From assembly GCF_000308435.1 (NCBI RefSeq), contig NZ_BAFR01000033.1, positions 1 to 63,184 on the forward strand: a stretch of 63,184 nt of DNA, given 5' to 3'. The notes beneath the pieces are model-generated. The model was not told the DNA's origin and did no database searches. It saw only the letters and a list, made by a program, of their open reading frames with translations. This document shows positions 34,639 to 47,100 of the stretch, piece after piece (the stretch's first letter is position 1; each line of letters begins with the position of its first letter). A program made the position numbers and the translations under genes. The DNA comes from Nocardia araoensis NBRC 100135. GTDB lineage: Bacteria > Actinomycetota > Actinomycetes > Mycobacteriales > Mycobacteriaceae.

Positions 34639-35139
34639 ATGACGAACGAGCAAGCCAAGGCGGACTTGGCCGACATTCTCGATGGCGTCCAAGAACAGAT
34701 GCGGATCATCGCACGGTTGCAGCAGGAGCGCGCCGAACTGACCGGTCGCGCGACGGTGCGCGGCAAGCGGGTGACGGTGGTCGTGAACGCCGACAACACG
34801 GTGATCGACACCCAGTTCGGTCCCAATATCGAGGATCTCAGCCATGCCGAGATCGCCAAGGCGGTCACCGAGGCGGCGCAGCAGGCCAGCGCGGATGTGG
34901 CCCGCAAGACGCGGGACCTGATGGCGCCCTTGGACACTCATCGGGCACGGATGCCGAAGCTGTCCGACCTGGTCGAGGGCATGCCCGACCTGCGTGCGCC
35001 GGAACCGGTCCCGGCCCCGACGGCTCCGCCCAACGCCAGGGAGCGCAGGGAGTTCTCGGACGGCAGCGGCATGCGCTTCACCGATACCGAGACCGTAGAA
35101 CGCGATCGTGGTGGATCGGTCACCGATTCCGGCTGGTGA
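34639..35139 (+). CDS. YbaB/EbfC-like protein in a type VII secretion cassette
   Basis: A 166-residue protein. A helix (LADILDGVQEQMRIIARLQQERAEL) is followed by strands (GRATVRGKRVTVVVNADNTVIDTQFG) and a second helix (AEIAKAVTEAAQQASADVARKTRDL): the YbaB/EbfC nucleoid-protein fold. The last 50 residues are a proline-rich tail. Such genes recur between WXG100-like and giant toxin genes in Nocardia-type genomes, which suggests a chaperone or secretion role and not chromosome binding. It lies 37 bp before the giant frame. Confidence 0.72.
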   Translation: MTNEQAKADLADILDGVQEQMRIIARLQQERAELTGRATVRGKRVTVVVNADNTVIDTQFGPNIEDLSHAEIAKAVTEAAQQASADVARKTRDLMAPLDTHRARMPKLSDLVEGMPDLRAPEPVPAPTAPPNARERREFSDGSGMRFTDTETVERDRGGSVTDSGW

Positions 35140-35176
35140 GCTCGGTCGCCGCACCGGGCCGTCGAGGTAGCTGCCC

Positions 35177-38100
35177 ATGGCTATCGAGCTGCCTTCCGCA
35201 CTGAAGTACCTCGAGCCGATCGTCGGCATGGAATGGCCCGAGGGCAACGAGGACCAGATGTGGGGTCTGGGCGGGGACTGGCGGACCGCCGCGGAGGAGT
35301 TGCGTTCGGTCATCCCCGACATCGTGGCGGCCAAGAGCGCGTCGATGACCGCCTATCCCTCGGGCGACGGCTACGAGGAGATGGTCAAGGCCTTCGACAG
35401 CTTCCTGACGTTCAGCGGCGGCAACCCGCAGGACGACCAGACGCTGTCGAAGCTGGCCGACTACTTCAAGGAGATCGGCGACTCCGCTTACGACGTCGGT
35501 ACCGAGATCGAGTACGGCAAGCTGATGTACTGGTCGTCGCTGGCGTTGCTGGCGGCGGAGCTGGCGGCGTCGTTCGCGTCCGGACCGTTCAAGCCCGCGG
35601 TGGACGCGGCGGCGATCGCGGCCACCCGGATCGCGGTCCGCATCATCGGCCAGCGGTTGGTGCAGGCGGTGATCCAGCGGGTGGGGCGGATCGTCGCGAA
35701 CCGGTTCGTGAGCTTCCTGCTCCGGCACGTCGCGATCGACACGATCCTCGGCACCATGCAGGAACTCGGCGTGCAGGCCTACCAGGTCGAGCAGGGGCAC
35801 CGCAAGAACATCAACGTCGAGCAGGTCGTCGTGACCGCCGTCAGCTCCGCGGCGGGCGGCGCAGCGGCGGGGCCGCTGGGCGAGAAGCTCGGCCATGCGC
35901 TGACCCGGAAGTTCGGCCCGGAGTTCAATCCGTTCCTGCACGGCATGATCACCGGTACGACGGCGGGATTGGTCGGCGCGGGCGCGGGTTTCGCCGGCGC
36001 GACCGCGACGCAGTTCGGCTTCGACGTGGCGACGGACGGGTTGGACCAGGCGCTGCAGAACCTGGGGAACACGCCGGTCGACTGGCGGATGTTCACCGCG
36101 GGCGCCTCGAACGGTGCGATGACCAGTGTCGCCAAGGTCGGTTCCGCGCAGATGTGGAACAAGGTGATGCCGACCACGATGAGCCGTCCCGATCTGGGCA
36201 CCCGCCTGAACAACCTCTTCGCCGACGCGAGCGGGCCGCGGGTGGGCTACCGGCCCGATGGTGCGGGGACGCCCGGCGCGGGCGACGGCAGTCTGGCTCC
36301 CGGCGCCGGGAACACTTCCGGCGCGTCGAACACGCCCGGGGCGTCCAACGGTGCGGGGGCTCCGCGCGCCGGAATGCCGGCGGCCGGGAACGGCGGCACG
36401 GACACGTCGCGCACCTCCGGTGCGTCCGGGGGAGATCGGGTTTCGAGCGCGGCCTCCGATGGGGCGAGGTCGGATGGGAACGAGGCCGGGCGTAACGGCG
36501 AGTCCGGCGCTCGGGCGCAGACCGGGGAGCAGGGCTCGTCCGGTGAGCGCGCGTCGTCGGGTGAGCAGTCTTCGTCGGGCGAGCAGTCGTCGTCGGGTGA
36601 GCGGACGACATCGGGTGAGCAGTCGTCGTCGGGTGAGCAGTCGTCGTCGGGTGAGCGGACGACATCGGGTGAGCAGTCTTCGACGGGTGAGCATTCCGCG
36701 TCAGGGGAACGGGCCACGTCCGGCGAGCGGTCGACCTCCGACACCGGAGCAGGGCTCGCCGACGAAGGAAGGCAAGACCGCGGAACCGGAGCCAGCCGGT
36801 CCGACGAGCCGAATATAGCTGCGGGCCAGCATGACAGGGCTGGCGACCCTGGGGTCGCGCAGCGCGGCGCCGTCGACGGTGTGCAGAACCCGGAGACGCG
36901 GTCGCTGTCGGACATGCCCCCGACGGGTGCGACACCGGTCGCGGGCGCCCCGCTGACCGGTCCCGCGGTCACGCCGCCCGCCGGGCCTGCCACCGCGGGC
37001 GCGCCACCGTCCTCCGGTGCCGCACCGGGCCCGACACACTCGTCGCCTGCTTCGCCGGGACCGAGCGACGCACGGCCCGCGCCGTCCGCCGATTCCCGCA
37101 CCCAGACCGGCACACCCGACGGCAGGGCGACCGCCGACCGGGGCCGCGCCGGTGTGGCCGATCGCGCCGCTGGTCCCGGCCGCGACGAGCCCGGAGTGCG
37201 GGCGGGTAAGACCGACGCCGAGGCGCCGCGCGCCGAATCGAGGCGGGAGACCGGTGCGACCCGCCAGGTCGGCGAGGCGCGTCCAACCGGAGAAACGCGT
37301 CCAGCCGGAGAGACGCGCCAGGCGGGTGCGGACCGCCCGGACGGCGAGGCGTCGCGATCCCGCGATACCTCGGAATCCGGAGACGGGCGGCGCGACACCG
37401 CGGAGCCGGTCGTGCTGCCGCTCGCCGGTGACGCGGGCGAGGCCAGGCCGGTGCGCAACGCGGGCGGAGATACGGAAGCCAGGACTCGCCGCCCGGGCAG
37501 GGATACCGATGGCGAGTCCCGTCGCCGGGATACGGACTCCGAGGACCCGGCTCGGCGGGACACGGACGAGACCACGCGGGACGACCCGGAATCCGACGCG
37601 GCGCAACAGGATCATCCGAAGAATCGCGGGGAGTGCGCCCGGCTTTCGCTAGCGGAGCTCCGAGAGGCCACCGGGAGCGATACCATCCGGCCGCCGGACG
37701 AGCCGGTCGGCGAGCGCGGCATGTCCCTGCGCGAAATCGAGCAGGCAGCGGGCGGCCGCCTGTGGGACTATCCCGACGGCGGACCGGAGCAGTCTCGCCA
37801 CCAAGGTATCGCCGACGAATTGCTGCGGATGGCGGCGGGGATGGACCCGCGCGATGTCGCCGAGGGCCGTGGACCGCGCGCCCTCGTGGTGGACGAATAC
37901 ACCGGCCCGGTCGACGAGCACGGGGTCGGCGCCCACGCCTACACCTTGACCGTGCGCATGCATCCGGACACCGGCGAGTTCCGCATCGAGGTATCCGATC
38001 CGGGGGCGGAGAGCCGCAAGGGGTTCCCGCCGGACGTGCCCGCGGATCTGCGCTCGGTGTCGGCGGTCCTGTTCGATGGTGCGGGAAAGGCGGTGTCGCC

Positions 38101-41100
38101 GAGCGGATCCGACCCACGCGTGCGACCGGCCGACGAACGCCCGATCTACGGTCCCGACGGTGAGATCGCCGGTCGGCGCGACGACGAGACGCCGAAGCAG
38201 TTCCGCGCGCGGCTGCGGGCGGAGATGGCGGACATGCACTCGAGGCGGGCCGCCGAGCAGGCGCGGCGGCTGCGTGACCTGGTGGACCGCATCGATGAGG
38301 CGGATCTGCCGGAAGGGGTGACGAAACGCTCGCTGCGGATCAAGGCGGGACAAGCCGAATGGCATGCCCGCGAGTTCCGCAAGAACGCCGACACCTGGTG
38401 GCGGGTCGCCGGTGGGCGTCCCGCGGACGATGCCCCGGTACCGCCGCATTCGTCGTCGGACCCGGCTCCGGACCCGGTGCGCTCGCGCAACGACCCGGAT
38501 TCACCGGAGCCTGCGCGTGTTCCGCCGGGTGACTCGGATTCACCGGAGCCTGCGCGTGTTCCGCCGGGTGGCCGTGACCCGGGCGCAGGGGACGATGTGA
38601 ATCGGCGATTCGATCCGGCGGCGCGGCCGCGCGACGGCGATGAGGTGTCGGAACCGGGGGACCGGAAGGCGGCGCCGCTGGACGGCGGCGATTCGGAACC
38701 GGCGCGCGTCCACGATGACTCGGATTCACCGGAGCCTGCGCGTGTTCCGCCGGGTGACCGTGACGCGGGCGCTGTGGATGAAGCGAATCGGCCATCAGAT
38801 CCGGCGGCCCGGCCACGCGACGCCGATGAGGTGCCGGAACCGGGGGACCGGAAGGTGGCGCCGCTGGACCGCGGCGATGCGGAGGGCGCGAGGCCTGCAC
38901 TCGACCGCGCCCCGGCGGCGGAGGGCGACGACACGCGGCCCGCACGCGACCGCACCCAGGCGCTCGACGAGACGCCCGACTTCCTCGGTGAATCCGACGA
39001 CGCGGAGCACCGGGGGGAACACGGCGACGACGATGTCCCCACCGGCATGTACCGCGACGCCGACGGGCTGTTGCACAAGTTCGGTGACCGCCCCGACTCC
39101 TACCGCGATCCGGACGGAACGTGGCATCACCAGGACGACGACCCGGGCACCTACCGCGACGACAGTTTCCGCTTGCACGACGCGCTGACCAAGGAATATC
39201 TACGCGATCCGCTGACGAACCGGCCCTATCGGTACCTGGCCGATCCCGGCGACAAGCAGCCGTACACCGTGGTCGACGAGACGATCGCGGGCCAGATCGC
39301 GAAAGCGGTCACCGAGCGGGCGACCTTGGAGGCGCAGCGCGACACGGCCAATGACGGGGTCAAGCGGCACATGGCGGAGTTCGGGATCGAGAAGATCAGC
39401 GATCTGGCCGAGGAGAAGCTCGCCGGGCGCGTGGCGAAACTCGAGATCGAGATCCTGGAGTCCGACCTCTCCGACGACGAGAAGCAGGCGAAGCTGGATC
39501 GCCTGGGCGAGATGGAGCGCAGCGCCGAGGAGTTCAACCGGCTGGGCCCACCGCTGGTGCAGGCATCGAAGACGCTCGGCGAACTGGGTGGCCGGGCGTT
39601 CGCGCTGGACGCGGACAAGCGGCCCGGTGCGGTGCTGCTGTCGCCGTTCGAAGGCGCGATCGATGGCGCCGATACCGTCGACATAGCTGTGCTGGTCCCC
39701 GGTATCGACGGGGGGCCGCCGAAGCTGGTGGTGATCGAGGCCAAGGGTGTCCACTGGGACCTCGGTGGTTCCAAAGTCGCCGAAGCGCAACAGGGTTCGC
39801 CGGAATATCTGCGCCGCACGGCCGCGATCGACAAGAACCTGCGGCGGATTCTGACCGAGACGCCCGAGGAGATGGCGGCGCGGGGCGTCAAGCCGGACAG
39901 TGCCGAAGGGCGCGCGCTGGCGCGGGCGCGCGAGCAACTGCTGAAGGCGCATCGGGATGGAACGCTCGAGGTCGAGTACCACCTGGTGCACGCCACCAAG
40001 AACGGCGTCGTCACCTCGCGTGAGTTCGATCTCCATCGGGACGGCGTGCTGGTGCGGGTCGATGTCATCGGCGGCATCGAATCGCCCGCGCTGACGCGGA
40101 CGCCGGACCGAGCATCGCCCGCTGACGCCTCGGTACGTGATGCCGACGCTCCAACGCACGACGCAGGCACTCCGGCGTGGGACGCCCACATTCCGGCGCG
40201 GGACGCCGAGGATTCGTCACTCCCGCCGCAGGACCACGACAGCGACGCGGCGGCCGCCCGCGACGCGGAGTTGCTCGGCGTTCCGGGCGAGGACGAATGG
40301 TCGCACCTGACGCCGGAGGAGGTCGGCGAGCGGCTGCGGGAGCACCTGCGCGGCGCGATGGCCAACCCCGACTTCGGAGTCTTCGGGTTCGACCTGGACG
40401 GTTTGAATCCCGAGGTGGTGCGCGAGTACGCCAGGGCGATGGTCGATCTGGTCGATCGGTTCCCCGCCGTCGACCTGCGCAGCATCGGTATCGGCGGGCT
40501 GCCGTCCGAGGTGATCGGCATGGCGCAGCCACGGCTGGACGCTTCCGGCCACATGTTCACCGAATCGATCGTCCTCAGCTACGACCATGCGACCGGGGCG
40601 CAGACGTTCCGGGATCGGATGCGGATCGGTGTCGACAACGGCCGGTTCTCCCCGGAAGTGCTGCGTCGTCCGGTCCGGGCCGTCGTGGCGCACGAATACG
40701 GGCACGCGCTCGACTACGCCGGTCAACAGAACGCGCGGCATCGGGCCGAGGAACACCTGTACGAGCGTTATCTCGACGACGACACCCGCGATCCGCGGCT
40801 CGCTTTCGAGGATTGGCTGCGCCAGCTCAGCGGCCACAGCTTCGACCGCGACGGCAACCTGCGGCCGGAAGAGGCGCTGCCCGAGGCGTTCGCCGATCAC
40901 GTGCTGCGTGGCGACGACGACCCGGCCGGCGCTCCCGCCCGAGCGCTGCACGACCTGCTGACCCGGTTGGCCGCCGAGCCGCCGGAGAACAGCGACGCGC
41001 CGCTCTCGCTCGAGGCCGACCACATCGACCTTCCGGACGATGGTTCGCGGGCGCGTGCTCCCGACGACTCGCTCGGCCGCCATGGGGACGTGCTGTTCGA

Positions 41101-44100
41101 GGGCAATCTGCCGGAGGACGGGACGCCGCTGTATCGCGGCATCCCTCGGCTGCTGCCCGACGGATCGGTGAATCCCGCGTATCACGAAGCGGTTTCGGGT
41201 CGCGCGGTGCCGCGCGGAACCGTGGACCTGTCCGTCGAGGAGCACATCTCCCAGCGTCGTGCCGCCGAGAGCGACACCACGTCGTGGTCGCGCACACGCA
41301 GTGCGGCCGAAGCGTTCACCAAGGGTGACGGAGTGATCCTGGAATGGCGCACCGGGCTGCCGCCGGAGGACGCGTCCTGGAAGTTCAAGCCGGTCTACGA
41401 TCTGCCGGACGGGTTCTCCCAGGTCCTCATCCAGGGGACGCTGTCCGACGCGCGCGCGACCAGGTTCGTCGCCGCGGACGCGCATCCCGAGCACGGCGTC
41501 AGGGAGATCTCGGAGCAATCGGCGGGCGACGCCAAGCCGCCGCGCACGCCGGACGGGGAGCCCGCGGCACATGTTCCCGACGCCGAACTGCTCGGCGCAC
41601 CCACCGGCGACGAGTGGTCGCGGCTGAGCCCCGCCGAGGTCGGTGAACGATTGCAAGAGCACTTGCGCCGAGAGACGGACAATCCCGAGTTCGAAGTCTT
41701 CGGCTTCGACCGTGACGGGCTCGACCCGGAGGCGGTGCGCGAGATCGCCCGCGCGATGGTCGACCTGCACTCCCGCTTCCCGCAGGTCGACATCCGCCGC
41801 ATCGGGATCGGCGACCTGCCGGGCAAGGCGATCGCGGCGGCGGATTCCGGGTACGAGGACGGGCACTCCTATACCAAGTCGATCACGGTGAGCTCGAAAT
41901 ACCTCGCGAGCGCACGGGATCTGCGGCAGACGATGATCAACCGGGTCGGCGACGGGCTGTACGACTCGGCTGTCCTGCGGCGACCCGCGTATTCGATCGC
42001 CGTCCACGAGTTCGGGCACGCGCTGGAGGACGCGGGCAACGACGCAGCGCGGAGCGGAGCCGAGGACCAGCTGCTCTACCACTACATGGAGAACCATCCG
42101 GACAACCGGACGATGGATGGCTTCATGGAGTGGTTGCGCGAGAACCTCAGCGGCTACAGCCTGACGTCTCGGGGCATCGACTCGTCGGAGGCGCTGGCCG
42201 AATCGTTGGTCCGGGTGGTGGCCCACGGTCGAGACAATGTGCCCGAGCCGGTCCGGATGCTCTACGACCGGTTGATCGAGGCGGTCGAGGGGGATGCGAA
42301 GCTGCTCGGCGCTCCGTTCGACGACGAGTGGTCGCAGCTGGGTCCGGCGGAGGTCGGGGAGAAGCTGCGCGACACGCTGCGACGGATCACCGGCGATGCC
42401 GAATTCGAGGTTTCCGGTTTCGACCGGCCCGGCCTCAACGGCGAGGTGCTGCGGGAATACGCCCGGTCGATGGTCGAGATGTTCGAGCGGAACCCGCAGG
42501 CGAAGCTGCGCCGAATCGTCATCGGCGACCTGCCGCGCGGCGTCTTCGCCGAAACCGGGCAGCTGATCGACCATGGCACCCGGCGGGTGTACGCGGACGA
42601 CCTGGTGATCAACGAACGCTATGCCGCCAGCGCGACGGAATTCCGGAAGGCCGTCGAGCAGAGCGTCGAATCCGGATGGTTGCATTCGAGCGCCACGCGC
42701 AGGCCCGTTCATGCGATGGCGGTACACGAGTTCGGCCACATCCTCGACATCGGCAGCAGCGGCTACGCCCGGCGCAAGCTCGACGCCGCACTGCTGAACC
42801 ACTACCTGTCGAAGCAGCTGGGCGAACCGACCACCGAGGGTTATCTGGCGTGGCTGAAGGCCGACCTCAGCGGGTACAGCTTCGACAAGTCCGGACTGCT
42901 CGATCCGGCGGAGGCGCTGGCCGAGGCGTTCGCCGAAGTGCAGTCACGGGGCTACTCCCGGGCCGGCGAACCCGCGCGCGTGGCCTACGGCCTGCTGCGT
43001 GAAGCGGTCGACCGCGGTGGCCGTCGTGGGTGGCTCGGCCGGTTCCTGGACGGGCTGCGGCTGGAGCGGTTCATCTCCCGCAACGAATCGGGCGGGATCG
43101 ACCGCGAGTCCGTCGAAGCACCGGAGAATACTCAGCGGCACGCGGTTCGGGTAGCGGAGCCCGGGGACGAGCCGCGACGCGAAACCGCGCTGCCGTCCAC
43201 CGATCTCACCGAGCCGCTCGCCGCCGGTGGCGACGAGATCGGCACGCGTGAGCTGGTCCGCCCGGACGACGGGCAACCGTCCGGCTGGCACCACCGCCCG
43301 ATCGACGTGGCCGCGGCGGAAGTGCGAGAAGTGCTGGCGCGCAGCGAGGTCGGCAGGCAAGCGCTCATCCGGCTGCGCGATCTCGGGGCCGCCATCCGGT
43401 TCGAGGAACCCGGCGACGGTCCCGGGCAGCCGGACGGTTTCGACGGGCGGACGATGGAAGTCTTCATCGGCACCCGTGGCCGCGACCAGCTGGCGCAGGC
43501 GGCGGCGGTCGTGCGGGCGGCGGAGCTGGCCGGTGCGGTCGCCGAGGGCAGGCTCGAGGTGAGCCCGGCCCGCATCCGCGAGCTGAACCGGGCCGATCAC
43601 ATCGCCGCGCGGGTGCGGGTGGAGGCCGAGGCGCTCGGCCGCCAAGCCGAATTCCACCGGGAGATGCGCGCGGCCGGTTACGACCCGTACGGCGGCCCGG
43701 TGCGCGATGTGGTCGATGCCGCGCAGCGCGGCACGCTGGAATCGGCCTACCTGGATGCCTTCGACGCGCCGGATCGTTCTTCGCTGGACAACCCGGTGCA
43801 CCGGGCGATCCGGGACGCCGAAGCGGCTCGGCTGACCGCACGGCGTGACGCCGTGGCCGCGGCGGTGGACGCGGCGCGTGTTCAGCGTGCGGAGGCGGCG
43901 CGCGGCCTGGCGGGCGACGGGGAATTGAGCACTCGCGCCGCGCTGGCCGACACCATGGAGCGGTTGCACGGCCGGACGGTCCGGATCGACCAGGCGAGCG
44001 CATGGCGGGACCGGTTGTCGGAGCTGGAGCGGGCGGCACTGCGGGTCATCGATCTGGAGGAGGTGCTGGCCCGTTCCGACGCGGACCTGCGTCATGTGCT

Positions 44101-47100
44101 CGATCTGGACTCCCCTGAGCGGCGACCGGATTCGAGCGCGGATCCGGCACGACGGCGCGCCGCCGCCGTGGACAGGTTGCTGGCTGATTCGCGGTTCGAC
44201 GACCCCGAGGATCCACGCAAGGGAGTCAGCGGCAGGCATGAGGCGGGCGAGGAGTGGGACGCCGCGCATCGCTCGCGCGCACCCGAGGGGACGGCGGAAT
44301 ACGCTCCCTCCGATCTCGCGACGGCCCGCGAACTGGAGCGGCTCCAGCGGGCGGAGGCGGCGGCCAGGCGCGAGTTGGCGCGCATCGAATCCGACTGGGA
44401 TCGCGCGTTCCGGCGGCTGAAGGACGGATTCAACCTTCCGGACGACGAGATTCCGGCCACCCGGCAGGAGATCTTCGACCTGCTCCGGGAACGGTCCGAG
44501 CGCATCGACATCTGGAACGGCCCCAGCTACGTGCGGCTCCTCGCGGATTTGACCGCACAGCACACTCGGGTGACCGCGGACCGGGCCCGCTTGCTGGGCG
44601 AGATCACCGACCTCGTGCGGCGGGACCTGTCCGCTCGCGCTGGCCGCGCCGACGACCCGCTGCCCACCGACATCCGGGTCCACCTCGACGAATCCGGTGA
44701 CCTGCGTGTTCTTCGAGACACCGACGCCCCTGCGACGAACACGCCGACCGATCCGCCCCGCAACCGTGTCGGCGAGGGGATGCACCAGCCGACGATCACC
44801 GAGCACGCGGGCACACTGCTGAACCGGGTGCTGGTCGAACTCAGCGGCAGCCCGCAGGGCAGATGGGCCGCGACCATGCTCGAGCGGCTCGGCGTGGACA
44901 TCCGCTTCAGCACCGAATCCGACGCGAACATCATCCGTCTCGACAGCGGGCGATACAACCTGCGCCCGGCAGCGGGATACGACCCGGTGACAGATACCGT
45001 CGTGCTGGATTCCGGTTCCGGGGCCGAGCGGCACGCCGCGGAGTTGGTGCGCGCGGCGCGGCTGTCCGAGCAGGTGCACGAGTCCGCGGGCGAACCCCTG
45101 GCGCGGCTGGCCCTTTCCCGTGACGAGTACGTCGACCTGATGCTGGACCGGATGGCCGAGGCGTACGCCCTGATGTACGCGGGCAACGCCGACGAGACCG
45201 GTGCGATCGATCTGAACCGGATCGGTGTCGACGACCTGGAACGCGCCTACGCCAAGGCATACGACGACGCGCTGAAGTACGCCGAGAAGACGTACTGGAA
45301 GTCCGGCGTCGTCCGGTCCTTCCCGCTCTACCACCGGGCCGCCTTCCGCGCCGGTGTGCGCGCGGTGCGCGAGCACCTGAACCACCTCGGGCCGCAGGTC
45401 GGCTGGCGCAACTACGGTGACCACTTCGGCGCGGCGTGGGACCGGGCGCACGGCATCGCACCGACCGATCGCGTCGCCGATACCGGCGCGCCGGCGCGCG
45501 ACACCGCCGCCAGGGTCGCCGAGCGCGCCACGCATGTCGCGCTGGAGATCGAAAGCCTGCGCATGCTGCGCGATCTGGGCGATTACGTCCCGGTCAGCCC
45601 GGCCGAACGCGCGTACACCGAGGCCTACGACAAGGCGTATCCCAAGGCGGAGAAGGCGCATCGCCGCAACCCCGAGGCCCCGCCGCCGGAGGAGGCCGCC
45701 TACCGGGCGGGTCGCGAGGCGGTACGGCGCTATCTCGATCGGGTCGGTTTGGACCGGGCCGAGATCGCCCTCGATGTCGTCCGCGCCGCGGGTAACGAGG
45801 ACGAGTCGCGCTGGGGTCATCCGAAGGCGCGCGAGGACGGGATCACCCAGCATTTCGACGACCCCGCGCCCCGCGAGATCGGGCCCGACGGCGACGCCGA
45901 CCTCGCCCGGCGCGTTCTCGATCAGGAATTCGACAGCGAGCCGCATCCCGAACGGCTCACCGACCGCGTCGTGCGCTACCCGGCCGATTCCGAGCCGGGG
46001 AGGCGGCCGCGTCTGGTGGTCGTCGCCGAGCCCGGGCAGCACCTCGACGCCCTGCGCGAACTCGCGGCGAGCCATCCGGAACTCGCCGACGTGCTCTGGG
46101 ACCGTTCGCACTATCTCGACTACCGCGAGGCGGTGCGCGGGGCGGGCGGCCTGCCGACCATGCACCACATCACGGTCACGGCGGCGGAGGGGCCGTACCG
46201 GCACCCCACCAGGAGCGAAGCGCTCACCCAGATGCTGGCGCACTATCTGCGCTACCGGGCCGAGGGCCGGACCCGCCTCGGGTTCGAGGAGTGGCTGAAA
46301 CAACTCGGCCCCGAGGCGTTCTACACCGCTGAAGACGCCGAACAGGCGCGTGGTACCCGCCGCCAAGGTTTCCACGTGCCCGGCAGGCTGACCGAGGGCT
46401 TTCACGAGGCGGGATACCGCACCGCGGCAGCCGCCGACCCGCCGTTGACGCCGCCGCATCCGGCCGAGGTCGCGCACCGGTTGTACACCCGCCGGATCCC
46501 GCTGCCGAGCGACCCGGGCATCCCGCGCCCGTCGCATCACCAGCTGGAGATCTTCCGGGTCGGCTCGACGATGTTGAGCATCCACTTGGAGCCCGACGGC
46601 AACGGCGGCTGGCGGGTGCCCGCTCCGCTGTCGAACCGATCGGAATCCGACGTCCTGTCGACGCATTTGCAGGGTCTGGCCGCGCCCGATCGGAAGAAGC
46701 TGGTCGCCAGGATCATCGAGTTGCTCGGCGACGGTACCACCGACCTGGCGGATCGCGGCAAGCCGCGCAGCAGGTTCGGCCGGTTCATCGATCGGATCAC
46801 GCCGGGCAGGACGAGCACACCGGAAGGCGAACAGCCGCAGCGCGAGGCGGGCACGGAACCGCACGTCGATCGGGACCGGATGGCGGACGAGTCCCCGCGC
46901 GGAACTCATCCGCCCGAGGACATCGCCGCGGACCTGCCCGATACGGAGGTGCTCGGCGCCCCGGCCGCGGACGAGTGGTCGCAGCTGAATCCGCACGAGG
47001 TCGGCGAGCTGTTGCAGGACCGGCTGCGCGAGGCCACGGGCAATCCGGGGTTCGAGGTGTTCGGCTTCGATCGGCCCGGACTGAATTCCGAGGTGGTGCG

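Noticed and set aside
36500..36732. A CRISPR array, because of regularly spaced short repeats
   Set aside because: The repeats are contiguous 18-bp units in frame within a coding sequence, with no unique spacers and no cas genes.
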